The notes beneath the pieces were generated by a model. The model saw only the letters and a program-made list of their open reading frames with translations. It did no database searches and was not told where the DNA came from. Shown piece after piece: positions 31,779-39,073 of a DNA stretch of 64,000 nt (position 1 is the first letter of the stretch; each line of letters begins with the position of its first letter). Both the position numbers and the translations under genes were made by a program. This stretch comes from Micromonospora gifhornensis. Lineage in GTDB: Bacteria > Actinomycetota > Actinomycetes > Mycobacteriales > Micromonosporaceae. The stretch spans positions 1 through 64,000 of the forward strand of contig NZ_BOPA01000039.1 of assembly GCF_016863515.1 (NCBI RefSeq). The letters are read 5' to 3'.

Positions 31779-32435
31779 TCAGGCCTCCCGGGCAGCGGTC
31801 ACGGCGGCGGCGGTCAGGGCGGTCACGTCGTCCCACCGGCCCTCGGCGAGCAGGCTGGGCGCGACCATCCAGGTCCCGCCGACGGCGAGGACCGGCGGCA
31901 GGCTGAGGTAGTCGCGCAGGTTGCCGGTGTTCACCCCGCCGGTCGGGATGAAGCGTACGGACCGGAAGGGCGCGGCCAGCGCCTTGATCATGGTGGTGCC
32001 GCCGAGCTGCTCGGCGGGGAAGAACTTGACCGTGTCCAGCCCGGCGTCGAGGGCCATCTGGATCTCGGTCGGGGTGGCCGCCCCCGGGAAGACCGGCACG
32101 CCCACCTGCTGGCAGTGGGCCACCACCCGGGCGCTGAAACCGGGGCAGACGATGAACTTCGCACCGGCCGCGACGGCGTCGTCCACCTGGCCGGGGGTGA
32201 GCACGGTGCCCGCGCCGACGAGCAGCTGTGGGTCCTCGGCCATGGCCCGGATGGCGTCGGCGGCGGCGTCGGTGCGGAAGGTCACCTCCACACTGCGCAG
32301 GCCACCGGCGGCCAGGGCGGCACCGAGCGGGGCGGCGGCACGGGCGTCGTCGAGCACGACGACCGGCAGGATCCGGCCCGCGGCGATGGTCTCCGAGACG
32401 TCGGCGGGCTGTTCAGAAGGATGAACGGCAGTCAC
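31779..32435 (-). CDS. eda: KDPG/KHG aldolase
   Basis: A 218-aa class I aldolase. The catalytic pieces are in place: Glu50 in SVEVTF, Arg54, and Schiff-base Lys137 in DTVKFFPAEQ; PGAATPTEI and IPTGGVNTGN are phosphate-binding parts. It cleaves 2-keto-3-deoxy-6-phosphogluconate to pyruvate and glyceraldehyde-3-phosphate. The GTG start at 32435 has no good ribosome binding site and is 7 nt after a TAGGGT -10, so the mRNA is probably leaderless. Confidence 0.92.
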   Translation of the reverse strand: MTAVHPSEQPADVSETIAAGRILPVVVLDDARAAAPLGAALAAGGLRSVEVTFRTDAAADAIRAMAEDPQLLVGAGTVLTPGQVDDAVAAGAKFIVCPGFSARVVAHCQQVGVPVFPGAATPTEIQMALDAGLDTVKFFPAEQLGGTTMIKALAAPFRSVRFIPTGGVNTGNLRDYLSLPPVLAVGGTWMVAPSLLAEGRWDDVTALTAAAVTAAREA

Positions 32436-32470
32436 ATATGTGACCCTACTGCTGATCCCGGCAATGTCAA
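32431..32470 (-). promoter_or_regulatory. eda-kdgK promoter with 14-bp palindromic operator over the start codon
   Basis: Minus strand: TTGACA (32470-32465), 16-nt spacer, TAGGGT (32448-32443), 7 nt, GTG start. GTCACATATGTGAC (32431-32444), a perfect palindrome, overlaps the end of the -10, the predicted transcription start and the start codon. Expected to bind the divergent IclR regulator as a repressor. Confidence 0.78.
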
Positions 32471-32476
32471 TCCCGC

Positions 32477-32482
32477 TACAGT
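32477..32482 (+). promoter_or_regulatory. leaderless iclR -10 box
   Basis: TACAGT followed by exactly 7 nt (GAGCGCC) and the iclR ATG at 32490. No Shine-Dalgarno-like purine run. The promoter faces the eda promoter within the same 55 bp. Confidence 0.6.
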
Positions 32483-32489
32483 GAGCGCC

Positions 32490-33266
32490 ATGACAACCGC
32501 CGAGGGCTTCCAACCGGTCAAGTCGGCCGGGCGCACGCTGGAGGTACTGGAGACCCTGGCCGCCTCCGGCGGCCGACGCTCCCTCGGCGACCTGGCCCGC
32601 GACCTGGGCATCCCGAAGAGCAGCCTGCACGGCATCCTGCGCACGATGATGCAGCGAGGCTGGGTGGAGGCCGACGACACCGGTACCCGCTTCGGGCTGG
32701 GCGTACGCGCCCTCCAGGTCGGTGCCGCGTACCTGGACACCGACGACGCGGTCGGGCTGCTCGCCGGGGTGCTCGACGAGTTGTCCCGGCAGTTCGGCGA
32801 GACCGTGCACCTCGGCCGACTCGACGGCGCGCACGTGGTCTACACCGCCAAGCGGGAGTCCTCGCACCCGCTGCGGCTCTACAGCGCCATCGGACGACGC
32901 CTACCCGCGCACGCCACCGCCCTGGGCAAGGTGCTGCTCGCCGAACGCGCCACCGAGGACGTGGAGACGATCCTCGGGCCGTCCCCGGCGGCGCTGACCC
33001 GGCACACCATCACCGACCTGGCGGCCCTGCACGCCGACCTGGCGGCCAGCCGGGAACGCGGGTACGCCGTCGACCACGAGGAGAACACCGAGGGCATTGT
33101 CTGCTTCGCGGTGGCGGTGCCGCTGCACACTCCCGCGGTGGACGCGATAAGCCTCTCCATCCCGGCGGCCCGCCTCGACGGGCAACTGGAACAGCGGGTG
33201 GTGACCGCGCTGCACCGCGCGGTAGACCAGGTCCGCGCCGCGCGCGGGCTGCTCACCGCCAACTGA
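32490..33266 (+). CDS. IclR family transcriptional regulator
   Basis: A 258-aa regulator. The N-terminal winged helix (about 10-75) contains RSLGDLARDLGIPKSSLHGIL; the effector domain follows with LRLYSAIGRRLPAHATALGKVLLA and ENTEGIVCFAVAVPL. IclR proteins commonly control hexuronate and KDG pathways, and KDG or KDPG is the likely effector here. It is divergent from eda-kdgK with a 14-bp palindrome between. Its 3' end overlaps the convergent membrane protein gene by 14 bp. Confidence 0.92.
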   Translation: MTTAEGFQPVKSAGRTLEVLETLAASGGRRSLGDLARDLGIPKSSLHGILRTMMQRGWVEADDTGTRFGLGVRALQVGAAYLDTDDAVGLLAGVLDELSRQFGETVHLGRLDGAHVVYTAKRESSHPLRLYSAIGRRLPAHATALGKVLLAERATEDVETILGPSPAALTRHTITDLAALHADLAASRERGYAVDHEENTEGIVCFAVAVPLHTPAVDAISLSIPAARLDGQLEQRVVTALHRAVDQVRAARGLLTAN

Positions 33267-34023
33267 GCCGGGAGCGGATCAGGACCGGCCACCTACCGTG
33301 CCCGCCGCCGGCACCGCGCAGGGCGTAGCCGGTGACGCCGGCGACGAACAGCACACCGACGACCAGCCACGAGACGGTGGCCGACGAGGGCTGCACCGGC
33401 CAGGCCCAGATCGCGGTGACCCGGTCGGTGCCGCGCGGGGCGGCGGCGTAGACGGCGCAGCCGTAGCAGAAGGCCGGTAGCCAGGCCAGGCGGACACCGA
33501 GCAGCACCGCCGCGCCCACCACCAGACCGGTGTGTCCGAGCGTGTTGCGCACCAGGGCGTACGCGCCGAAGGTGTGCGGGTCGGCCAGCCCGGCCAGGCT
33601 GAGCACTGCCGCGCTGAGGAGGGCGGCGAGCAGCACATGACCCGCCCGCCACGCCCGCCAGGGCAGTGGGGTGCCGCGTTCCAACTCCTCGTCGGCGCCG
33701 GCCAGACTCGGACCGAGCAGCATGGCGGCCAGCAGGGGAGCCAGGGCGACCACCGGAATGCGGGCGACCGATCCACCGAAGGAGGGCCGACTGGCCAACC
33801 AACCGGCCGCCGCCCAGGCCAGCACCGCGATCACGACCAGCCCGACCAGGAACGTCGGTCCACCGCGCGCGGTCAGATGCAGCGCGAAGCGACGGCCGGT
33901 CGACGTGGCCCGACGCGCGTACCCCCGGGACCAAGCGACAGCGCCACCACCGTCGGTGGCCGCCCGAGGTTGGTCAACGACGGTGCGGCGCGATCGAGGC
34001 TGGTCGGCGTTGCGGCCGTTCAC
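33253..34023 (-). CDS. membrane protein, ABC-2 permease-like partner (last gene of sigma-ABC operon)
   Basis: A 256-aa protein with a basic N-terminal tail (1-55) and about six hydrophobic segments. It has no recognisable domain name but its position, size and helix pattern suit a second ABC-2-type permease subunit. GTG start at 34023 overlaps the preceding stop by 4 bp (GTGA). CYGCAVY in a late helix is an unusual paired-cysteine motif. Confidence 0.7.
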   Translation of the reverse strand: MNGRNADQPRSRRTVVDQPRAATDGGGAVAWSRGYARRATSTGRRFALHLTARGGPTFLVGLVVIAVLAWAAAGWLASRPSFGGSVARIPVVALAPLLAAMLLGPSLAGADEELERGTPLPWRAWRAGHVLLAALLSAAVLSLAGLADPHTFGAYALVRNTLGHTGLVVGAAVLLGVRLAWLPAFCYGCAVYAAAPRGTDRVTAIWAWPVQPSSATVSWLVVGVLFVAGVTGYALRGAGGGHGRWPVLIRSRLSWR

Positions 34024-35288
34024 CGGGGCTGCCCGAGCCGGATCAGCGCCGCCACATCGCAGGCGGCCGCCGCGCGCAGGTAGTCGGCGAACCAGGCCCG
34101 CTGCGCCGGCATCGGCAGCGCGTAGAGCCGGTCGACCGGGACCACGGGGCTCGCCGGCATCTCGAACAGCCAGGCGTGGGCCAGCCCGCCGGTGAGGTCC
34201 GCCCGTTCGTCCTCGCGGTCATGATCATCGTAGCGGCAGTTCAGTTCCGTGACCGCCCGCAGGTCGCTCGCCAGCCAGTCCTGGTTGGCCAGGCCGCCCC
34301 GGACGGTGGCCTGCTGGTCCAGGTGCAGCCAGATCGTCCCGTCGCCGGGCACCTGCGGTTGGTCGACCGGCCGGGCGGCATCGTCCATCGCCCGGTCGGG
34401 TGCGCCGGGAATGCCCTCGATCCGGGCCAGGGCCGGCTGCACGATCGGGGTCACGTCGTCGAGCAGGAACGCGTGGATCCGGGCGACGCACACCTTTGGG
34501 CCGCTGTCCGTGCAGACCAGCGCGACCGCGTCCGGGTCGGCGGGCAGCCGGTTCGGGCCGGGGCCGGTGACGATCGGCACCGCCACACCGACCGCGAGCA
34601 CACCGGCCAGTGCCGCGGCCAACCAGCGTCGGGCGGCGAGCGCGAGCAGCGCGACGGTCAACGCCAGCAGCCACCCCGCCTGCCAGGCCACCACCCGACC
34701 CGGCACGACCTGGTACGCGGCCTGAGCGACCTGCACGGGGGCAAGCCACACCGCGCTCTTCGTGTCCCAGTACGTCAGGATCGCCAGCCCCAGGTACGCG
34801 GCCAACCCGGCGACCGGTGCGGCCAGGCGCAACCGCACCAGCCGGCCGACGGCCATGCCACCGGCGGTGGCCGCGCCCAACGCGAGCACCCCGACGAGCA
34901 GCGTCCACCACCAGCCGTCCCCGGCGTACGTCGCGACCGGCGCGACCAGTACCGCCGCCCCGGCGAAGGCCACCAGCACACCGACGGTGCCGGCCAGCGT
35001 CACCGCCAGCCACGCCACCAGGACCGGTTGCCAGCCGGGACGCGGGGTGGAGTTCACCATCTCGTCGATGCCCCGCCGCCGCTCCCGGCCGGCCTGCCAC
35101 ACGCCCGCCGCGACCATCAGCGCGCACAGGATCAGCAACGAGGTGCGCAGGTAGTTGACCAGCCCGGCCCACCGGCCGCCCCAGTCCTCCGGATGCACGG
35201 CCAGCATCCACACTCCGGCGCCACACATCGCCGCCGCGGCCCACGGCGCCGTGCCCCGACGCAGCTCGGTACGCAGGATCCGCCTCAC
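34020..35288 (-). CDS. ABC-2 type permease with extracellular C-terminal domain
   Basis: A 422-aa protein. Residues 1-245 hold about six transmembrane helices, including GIDEMVNSTPRPGWQPVLVAW, a cytoplasmic loop typical of ABC-2 permeases. Residues 245-422 form an extracytoplasmic domain with cysteines in VCTDSGPKVC and NCRYDD, and an acidic DDHDREDERAD stretch. GTG start overlaps the ATPase stop by 4 bp. It is likely the membrane channel for the ATPase encoded before it; the substrate is unknown. Confidence 0.75.
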   Translation of the reverse strand: MRRILRTELRRGTAPWAAAAMCGAGVWMLAVHPEDWGGRWAGLVNYLRTSLLILCALMVAAGVWQAGRERRRGIDEMVNSTPRPGWQPVLVAWLAVTLAGTVGVLVAFAGAAVLVAPVATYAGDGWWWTLLVGVLALGAATAGGMAVGRLVRLRLAAPVAGLAAYLGLAILTYWDTKSAVWLAPVQVAQAAYQVVPGRVVAWQAGWLLALTVALLALAARRWLAAALAGVLAVGVAVPIVTGPGPNRLPADPDAVALVCTDSGPKVCVARIHAFLLDDVTPIVQPALARIEGIPGAPDRAMDDAARPVDQPQVPGDGTIWLHLDQQATVRGGLANQDWLASDLRAVTELNCRYDDHDREDERADLTGGLAHAWLFEMPASPVVPVDRLYALPMPAQRAWFADYLRAAAACDVAALIRLGQPR

Positions 35289-36043
35289 CGGGCTGCCGTC
35301 CGGGCGTCGCGCAGCACCGCGGCGTAGCCGCGTTCGATCGGGGAGTCACCACTGTCACCGACCCCACCGGCCGCGATGAGTTCCGCGGGCAGCCCGTCGA
35401 ACACCAGCCGTCCCGCGTCCATCAGGCTGACCCGGGTGCAGGCCGCCACGACGTCCTCGACCAGGTGGGTGCTGACCAGCACGACCGCATCCAGCCCCAA
35501 CTCCCGCAGCAGCGCCCGGAACTCCACCCGTTGCTCCGGGTCCAGTCCGGCGGTCGGCTCGTCGAACAGCAGCACCCGGGGATCGTTGACGATGGCCTGG
35601 GCGATGCCGGCCCGGCGGAGCATCCCACCGGAGAGGTGCTTCATCCGGTCGTCGGCCCGGTCCAACAGCCCGACCCGCTCGATCGCCCGGTCCACCGCCA
35701 GCGGGATCTGCGCCGCCGGCATCTCCTTCAGCCAGGCGAAGTACTCCACGAACTCCCGAACGGTGAACCGTGGATAGAACCCGAAGGACTGCGGCAGGTA
35801 GCCCAGTTGGCGACGGGCCGACCGCAGCCCGACCGCATCGGACAGCGGCTGCCCGAGCAGCCGTACCTGTCCCCGGTCGGGTCGCCGCACGGTGGCCAGC
35901 ACCCGCATCAGCGTCGTCTTGCCGGCCCCGTTCGGGCCGAGCAGGCCGTGCACCCCCGGACCCAGGTCGAGATCCAACTCGTCGAGGGCGGTCCGTCGGC
36001 CGTAGCTGACCCGCAATCCTCGTACGCTCACCGTCACGCTCAC
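35285..36043 (-). CDS. ABC transporter ATP-binding protein
   Basis: A 252-aa ATPase of the ABC-2 exporter type. Walker A is GPNGAGKTT, the Q-loop region GYLPQSFGFYP, the signature LSGGMLRRAGIAQA (an LSGGM variant common in this class), Walker B LLFDEPTAGLD and H-loop STHLVEDV. GTG start at 36043 overlaps the anti-sigma stop by 4 bp and has GGGAGAC upstream. It probably energises the two downstream membrane proteins. Confidence 0.92.
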   Translation of the reverse strand: MSVTVSVRGLRVSYGRRTALDELDLDLGPGVHGLLGPNGAGKTTLMRVLATVRRPDRGQVRLLGQPLSDAVGLRSARRQLGYLPQSFGFYPRFTVREFVEYFAWLKEMPAAQIPLAVDRAIERVGLLDRADDRMKHLSGGMLRRAGIAQAIVNDPRVLLFDEPTAGLDPEQRVEFRALLRELGLDAVVLVSTHLVEDVVAACTRVSLMDAGRLVFDGLPAELIAAGGVGDSGDSPIERGYAAVLRDARTAAR

Positions 36044-36822
36044 GCGGTTCGTCTCCCTACTCGATCCCGGCGGGTCCACACCACGAGCACGGCCGCTGCC
36101 GTGACCGCCAGCCACACCGGACCGGCCTGCACCAGCACCGCCCACTCGCCGATCGGCGCCAGCACGATCGCCGCCCACGCGCCGGCCACCACCGCCGCCG
36201 CCTGGCCGGGCTCGATCAGCGAGCCGAGCGCCAACGTCAGGGCGGCGAGCGCGAGACCGGCCAGCGGCCACACCATCGGCGTACCGACGCCGGTCACCGC
36301 GCCGGCGAGGAGCGTGACAGGCGCGGTGACCGCGAGCACCGCGAGCGTGCGCCACAGGATGATCTGCAGCCCGCCCTGTGGCGTCGACGCCACCATCTCG
36401 TGCAACGGATCGGACCACGACCCGTACGACAGGGCCGTGCCGACCGCCGGCAGCATCGGCGCGGCCAACAGCAGCAGCCACGGCGGCAGCATCACCGGGC
36501 TGACCGCCAACCCCAGCGCGGCCAGCCCGGTCAGGGCCACCGCCACCAGCCACGCACTTCGGGCGGCCGGACCGGCACCCACCAGGACCCGGATCCGACG
36601 CCACCGGGTCGCCGGGCGTACCCGGCCCGGCGGTGGCAGCGGGGCGGCCCACGCCACCGCCGCCGCCTCGACCAGCCGCCGGGTCGGATCGTCGAGCGTG
36701 AGATCGGCCCGGCAGGCGGCGCACCGGTCGAGGTGCGTCTCCACCGACCAGGCGTCGACGTCGTCCAGAGCATCGTCGACGTACGCCGCAAGCGTCCGGG
36801 CGTCCAGATGAAAAGCCGTCAC
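36040..36822 (-). CDS. zinc-finger anti-sigma factor with polytopic membrane domain
   Basis: A 260-aa protein. The zf-HC2 anti-sigma motif is at the N-terminus (His30, Cys34, Cys37 in THLDRCAAC). From about residue 85 onward there are about six transmembrane helices, instead of the usual single one. This region includes a loop DPLHEMVASTPQGG very like the permease loop in the neighbouring gene, so it looks permease-derived. It overlaps the sigma gene by 4 bp. It probably holds the sigma factor until a membrane signal, perhaps from the ABC proteins, releases it. Confidence 0.82.
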   Translation of the reverse strand: MTAFHLDARTLAAYVDDALDDVDAWSVETHLDRCAACRADLTLDDPTRRLVEAAAVAWAAPLPPPGRVRPATRWRRIRVLVGAGPAARSAWLVAVALTGLAALGLAVSPVMLPPWLLLLAAPMLPAVGTALSYGSWSDPLHEMVASTPQGGLQIILWRTLAVLAVTAPVTLLAGAVTGVGTPMVWPLAGLALAALTLALGSLIEPGQAAAVVAGAWAAIVLAPIGEWAVLVQAGPVWLAVTAAAVLVVWTRRDRVGRRTA

Positions 36823-37355
36823 GACAGCGCCTCCCGCAGCTCCCGGCGGGCCCGCATCGCCCGGGTCTTGACCGTTCCCTCCGGTACGCCCAGCAGCATC
36901 GCCGTCTCCCGTACGGTCAACCCGTCGAGCACGGTGGCCTGCAACACCGCCCGCAGTTCCGGCGACAACCGGTGCAGCGCCCGCTCCAGGGCCGCGTCGT
37001 AGGACCCGGCCAGCGCCTCGTCCTCGGCCGACGGCGACCAGGCCGACACCGCCTCCGGTGCCACCGACCCGACCGTGGACGGACGGGCCGCGATGCGCCT
37101 GTGGGCGTCGATCAGCCGGCGTGACGCCACCGCCCAGAGCCAGCCGGTCACCGCGCCGTCCTCCCGGTAGCCGGCCGCCGCCCGCCACACGGTCAGGAAG
37201 GTCTCCTGGAGCAACTCCTGGGCCAACTCCGGGTCACGGCACCGGCGGCGCAGCCGCAGCACCAACCACGGTGCGTGGCGCGCGTAGAGCACGTCGAACG
37301 CGCGGCGGTCGCCCGTCCCGACGCGGCGCAGCAACGCCGCGTCGTCTGAATCCAT
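36819..37355 (-). CDS. ECF RNA polymerase sigma factor
   Basis: A 178-aa sigma-70 family ECF factor. Region 2 contains FDVLYARHAPWLVLRLRRR and AQELLQETFLTVWRAA; region 4 contains LSPELRAVLQATVLDGLTVRETAMLLGVPEGTVKTRAMRAR (in segments). It starts a five-gene operon with 4-bp overlaps at each junction. ATG at 37355 (GTG at 37358 also possible) has no ribosome binding site. An ECF-type promoter lies just upstream. Confidence 0.93.
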   Translation of the reverse strand: MDSDDAALLRRVGTGDRRAFDVLYARHAPWLVLRLRRRCRDPELAQELLQETFLTVWRAAAGYREDGAVTGWLWAVASRRLIDAHRRIAARPSTVGSVAPEAVSAWSPSAEDEALAGSYDAALERALHRLSPELRAVLQATVLDGLTVRETAMLLGVPEGTVKTRAMRARRELREALS

Positions 37356-37362
37356 CACGCAA

Positions 37363-37393
37363 GGTTAGGACGCAGCCGTCGCCGAAACGGTTC
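37363..37393 (-). promoter_or_regulatory. putative ECF autoregulatory promoter
   Basis: Minus strand: GAACC (37393-37389), 16-nt spacer, CGTCC (37372-37368). This fits the GAACC ... CGTC consensus of many ECF promoters. TAACCT right after it, 6 nt before the ATG, could alternatively be a vegetative -10 of a leaderless transcript. Confidence 0.6.
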
Positions 37394-37578
37394 TCTGCGG
37401 GCGTGACCCGCCGCCCGCCGTTCCCCGAGGCGTCTGGCCTGGTGATTGTCCTCACGATCACCACTGGTCGAGGCCGGGAAACCCCCTCTGACCTCCCTAT
37501 GCTGGGCGTCGATGATCGTCCGGCCGTCCGGTGCCGGTCTGGGCCTTGAGTAAAAGGCGGGGGAGGAAGTGGCGAGCG

Positions 37579-38244
37579 ATGACCGGCTCCACGCGCATCT
37601 GGAACGGCATGTCCATCCCCGCGCCCGGCAGTTACGAGCTTGACGCCGGGCACAAGCGGATCGGGTTCGTCGCCAAACACATGATGGTCAGCCCGGTGCG
37701 GGGCGAGTTCCGCCAGGCGACCGCCCGCATCACCGTCGCCGAGGATCCGCTGGAGTCGACGATCCAGGCGACCATCCAGGCCGCCAGCCTCGACACCGCC
37801 AACGTCGACCGCGACACCCACCTGCGCAGCGCCGACTTCCTCGACGTGGAGCAGTTCCCGACCCTGGAGTACCGCAGCACCGGCATCACCGCCCTGGACA
37901 AGACCGATCCGATCTTCTACTGGGCCAAGCTGAAGAACCACCGGCTCGGTCGCCGGGCGGCGGTGGAGGAGCCCGCGCCGCCGCCGCGGCCGGTGACCGC
38001 CCGGTTCGTGCTCTCCGGCGAGTTGACAGTCAAGGGCATCACCCGCCCGGTGGACTGCCAGGTCGAGTTCGGCGGTGCCCGACGCGACCCGTACGGGCAG
38101 GACATCTTCGGGTTCAGCGCCACGGCGGAGCTCAACCGCGAGGACTACGGCCTGGTCTGGAACGTGGCCCTGGACAGCGGTGGCGTACTTGTCGGCCGCA
38201 CCGTGCGCATCGAGATCGCCGGCGAGGCCATCCGCCAGGGGTAG
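37579..38244 (+). CDS. YceI family lipid-binding-fold protein
   Basis: A 221-aa YceI-like beta-barrel protein. SYELDAGHKRIGFVAKHMMVSPVRG is the conserved opening (in segments), FLDVEQFPTLEYRST and VKGITRPVDCQVEF follow, and the C-terminal half gives the remaining strands. No signal peptide, unlike E. coli YceI, so probably cytoplasmic. It has an insertion (EEPAPPPRP) typical of actinobacterial members. TATGCT at 37499-37504 may be its -10. Binding of isoprenoid-like lipids is known in the family. Confidence 0.88.
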   Translation: MTGSTRIWNGMSIPAPGSYELDAGHKRIGFVAKHMMVSPVRGEFRQATARITVAEDPLESTIQATIQAASLDTANVDRDTHLRSADFLDVEQFPTLEYRSTGITALDKTDPIFYWAKLKNHRLGRRAAVEEPAPPPRPVTARFVLSGELTVKGITRPVDCQVEFGGARRDPYGQDIFGFSATAELNREDYGLVWNVALDSGGVLVGRTVRIEIAGEAIRQG

Positions 38245-38391
38245 GCCGTCCGTCATCCGGATTTAACGATCGGTTCGGTTCGCCGGCGTATTCATTGATC
38301 ACGATCTTTGCGAGAATCCGACTGTCGCCGGTCACGCCCGTCAGCGGGCCACCCCCACCCGCCGTGGCAGGCGACAGTCAGGAGTCGCCAC

Positions 38392-39024
38392 GTGGCTCAC
38401 GTACGCAAGGCCGCCGTCACCATGGTGGTCGCCGTCGCCCTGTCCCTGGTGCTGATCCCCCGGCCGGCCCACGCCACCCCACCCAACATCCCCTCGTACG
38501 CCACGGCGTTGAGCCGACTCAACGCGCTCACCGTCGCCGCCGAATCCCACCAGTCCAGCTACAACCGGGACCTGTTCCCGCACTGGAGCACGGTCACCGG
38601 CACCTGCAACACCCGCGAGCAGGTCCTCAAGCGTGACGGCACGAACGTCACAGTCGACGCGAGCTGCTATCCGACCTCCGGTTCCTGGTACAGCCCGTAC
38701 GACGGGCTGACCCGGACCAGCCCGACGCAGATCGACATCGACCACGTGGTCCCGCTCGCCGAGGCCTGGCGCTCAGGCGCCTGGTCGTGGACCACCTCAC
38801 GGCGGCAGACCTACGCCAACGACCTCGGTGGCCCCGAACTGTGGGCGGTCACCAGCACGGTGAACCAGTCCAAGGGCGACAAGGACCCGGCCGCCTGGAA
38901 GCCGCCGCGCGCCGCGTTCCACTGCACCTACGCCCGCGCCTGGATCCAGGTGAAGTGGTACTACTCGCTCTCCGTCGACAGCGCGGAGAAGTCGGCACTG
39001 GCCTCGATGCTGAACACCTGCTGA
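38392..39024 (+). CDS. secreted HNH endonuclease (DUF1524-like)
   Basis: A 210-aa exported nuclease. GTG start with AGGAG eight nt upstream gives a signal peptide ending PAHA-TP near residue 29. The nuclease core is DIDHVVPLAEAW (115-126), followed by the central Asn (STVNQSKGDKDP), a GmrSD/DUF1524-type HNH arrangement. Three cysteines after the signal suggest disulfides. Secreted actinobacterial enzymes of this class degrade extracellular DNA. A hairpin terminator follows. Confidence 0.87.
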   Translation: MAHVRKAAVTMVVAVALSLVLIPRPAHATPPNIPSYATALSRLNALTVAAESHQSSYNRDLFPHWSTVTGTCNTREQVLKRDGTNVTVDASCYPTSGSWYSPYDGLTRTSPTQIDIDHVVPLAEAWRSGAWSWTTSRRQTYANDLGGPELWAVTSTVNQSKGDKDPAAWKPPRAAFHCTYARAWIQVKWYYSLSVDSAEKSALASMLNTC

Positions 39025-39032
39025 GCTGTTGG

Positions 39033-39062
39033 GCCTGGCGGTGCTTGCCGGCACCGCCAGGC
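39033..39062. terminator. bidirectional hairpin terminator
   Basis: GCCTGGCGGTGC (39033-39044) pairs with GCACCGCCAGGC (39051-39062), a perfect 12-bp stem with a 6-nt loop, between the nuclease gene and the convergent ABC pair. Confidence 0.8.
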
Positions 39063-39073
39063 TCCTCGTCAGG

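Noticed and set aside
32490-33266. Much longer iclR reading frame opening near 30537
   Set aside because: The upstream part is the antisense of the kinase and aldolase genes; the true IclR domain and promoter fix the start at 32490.
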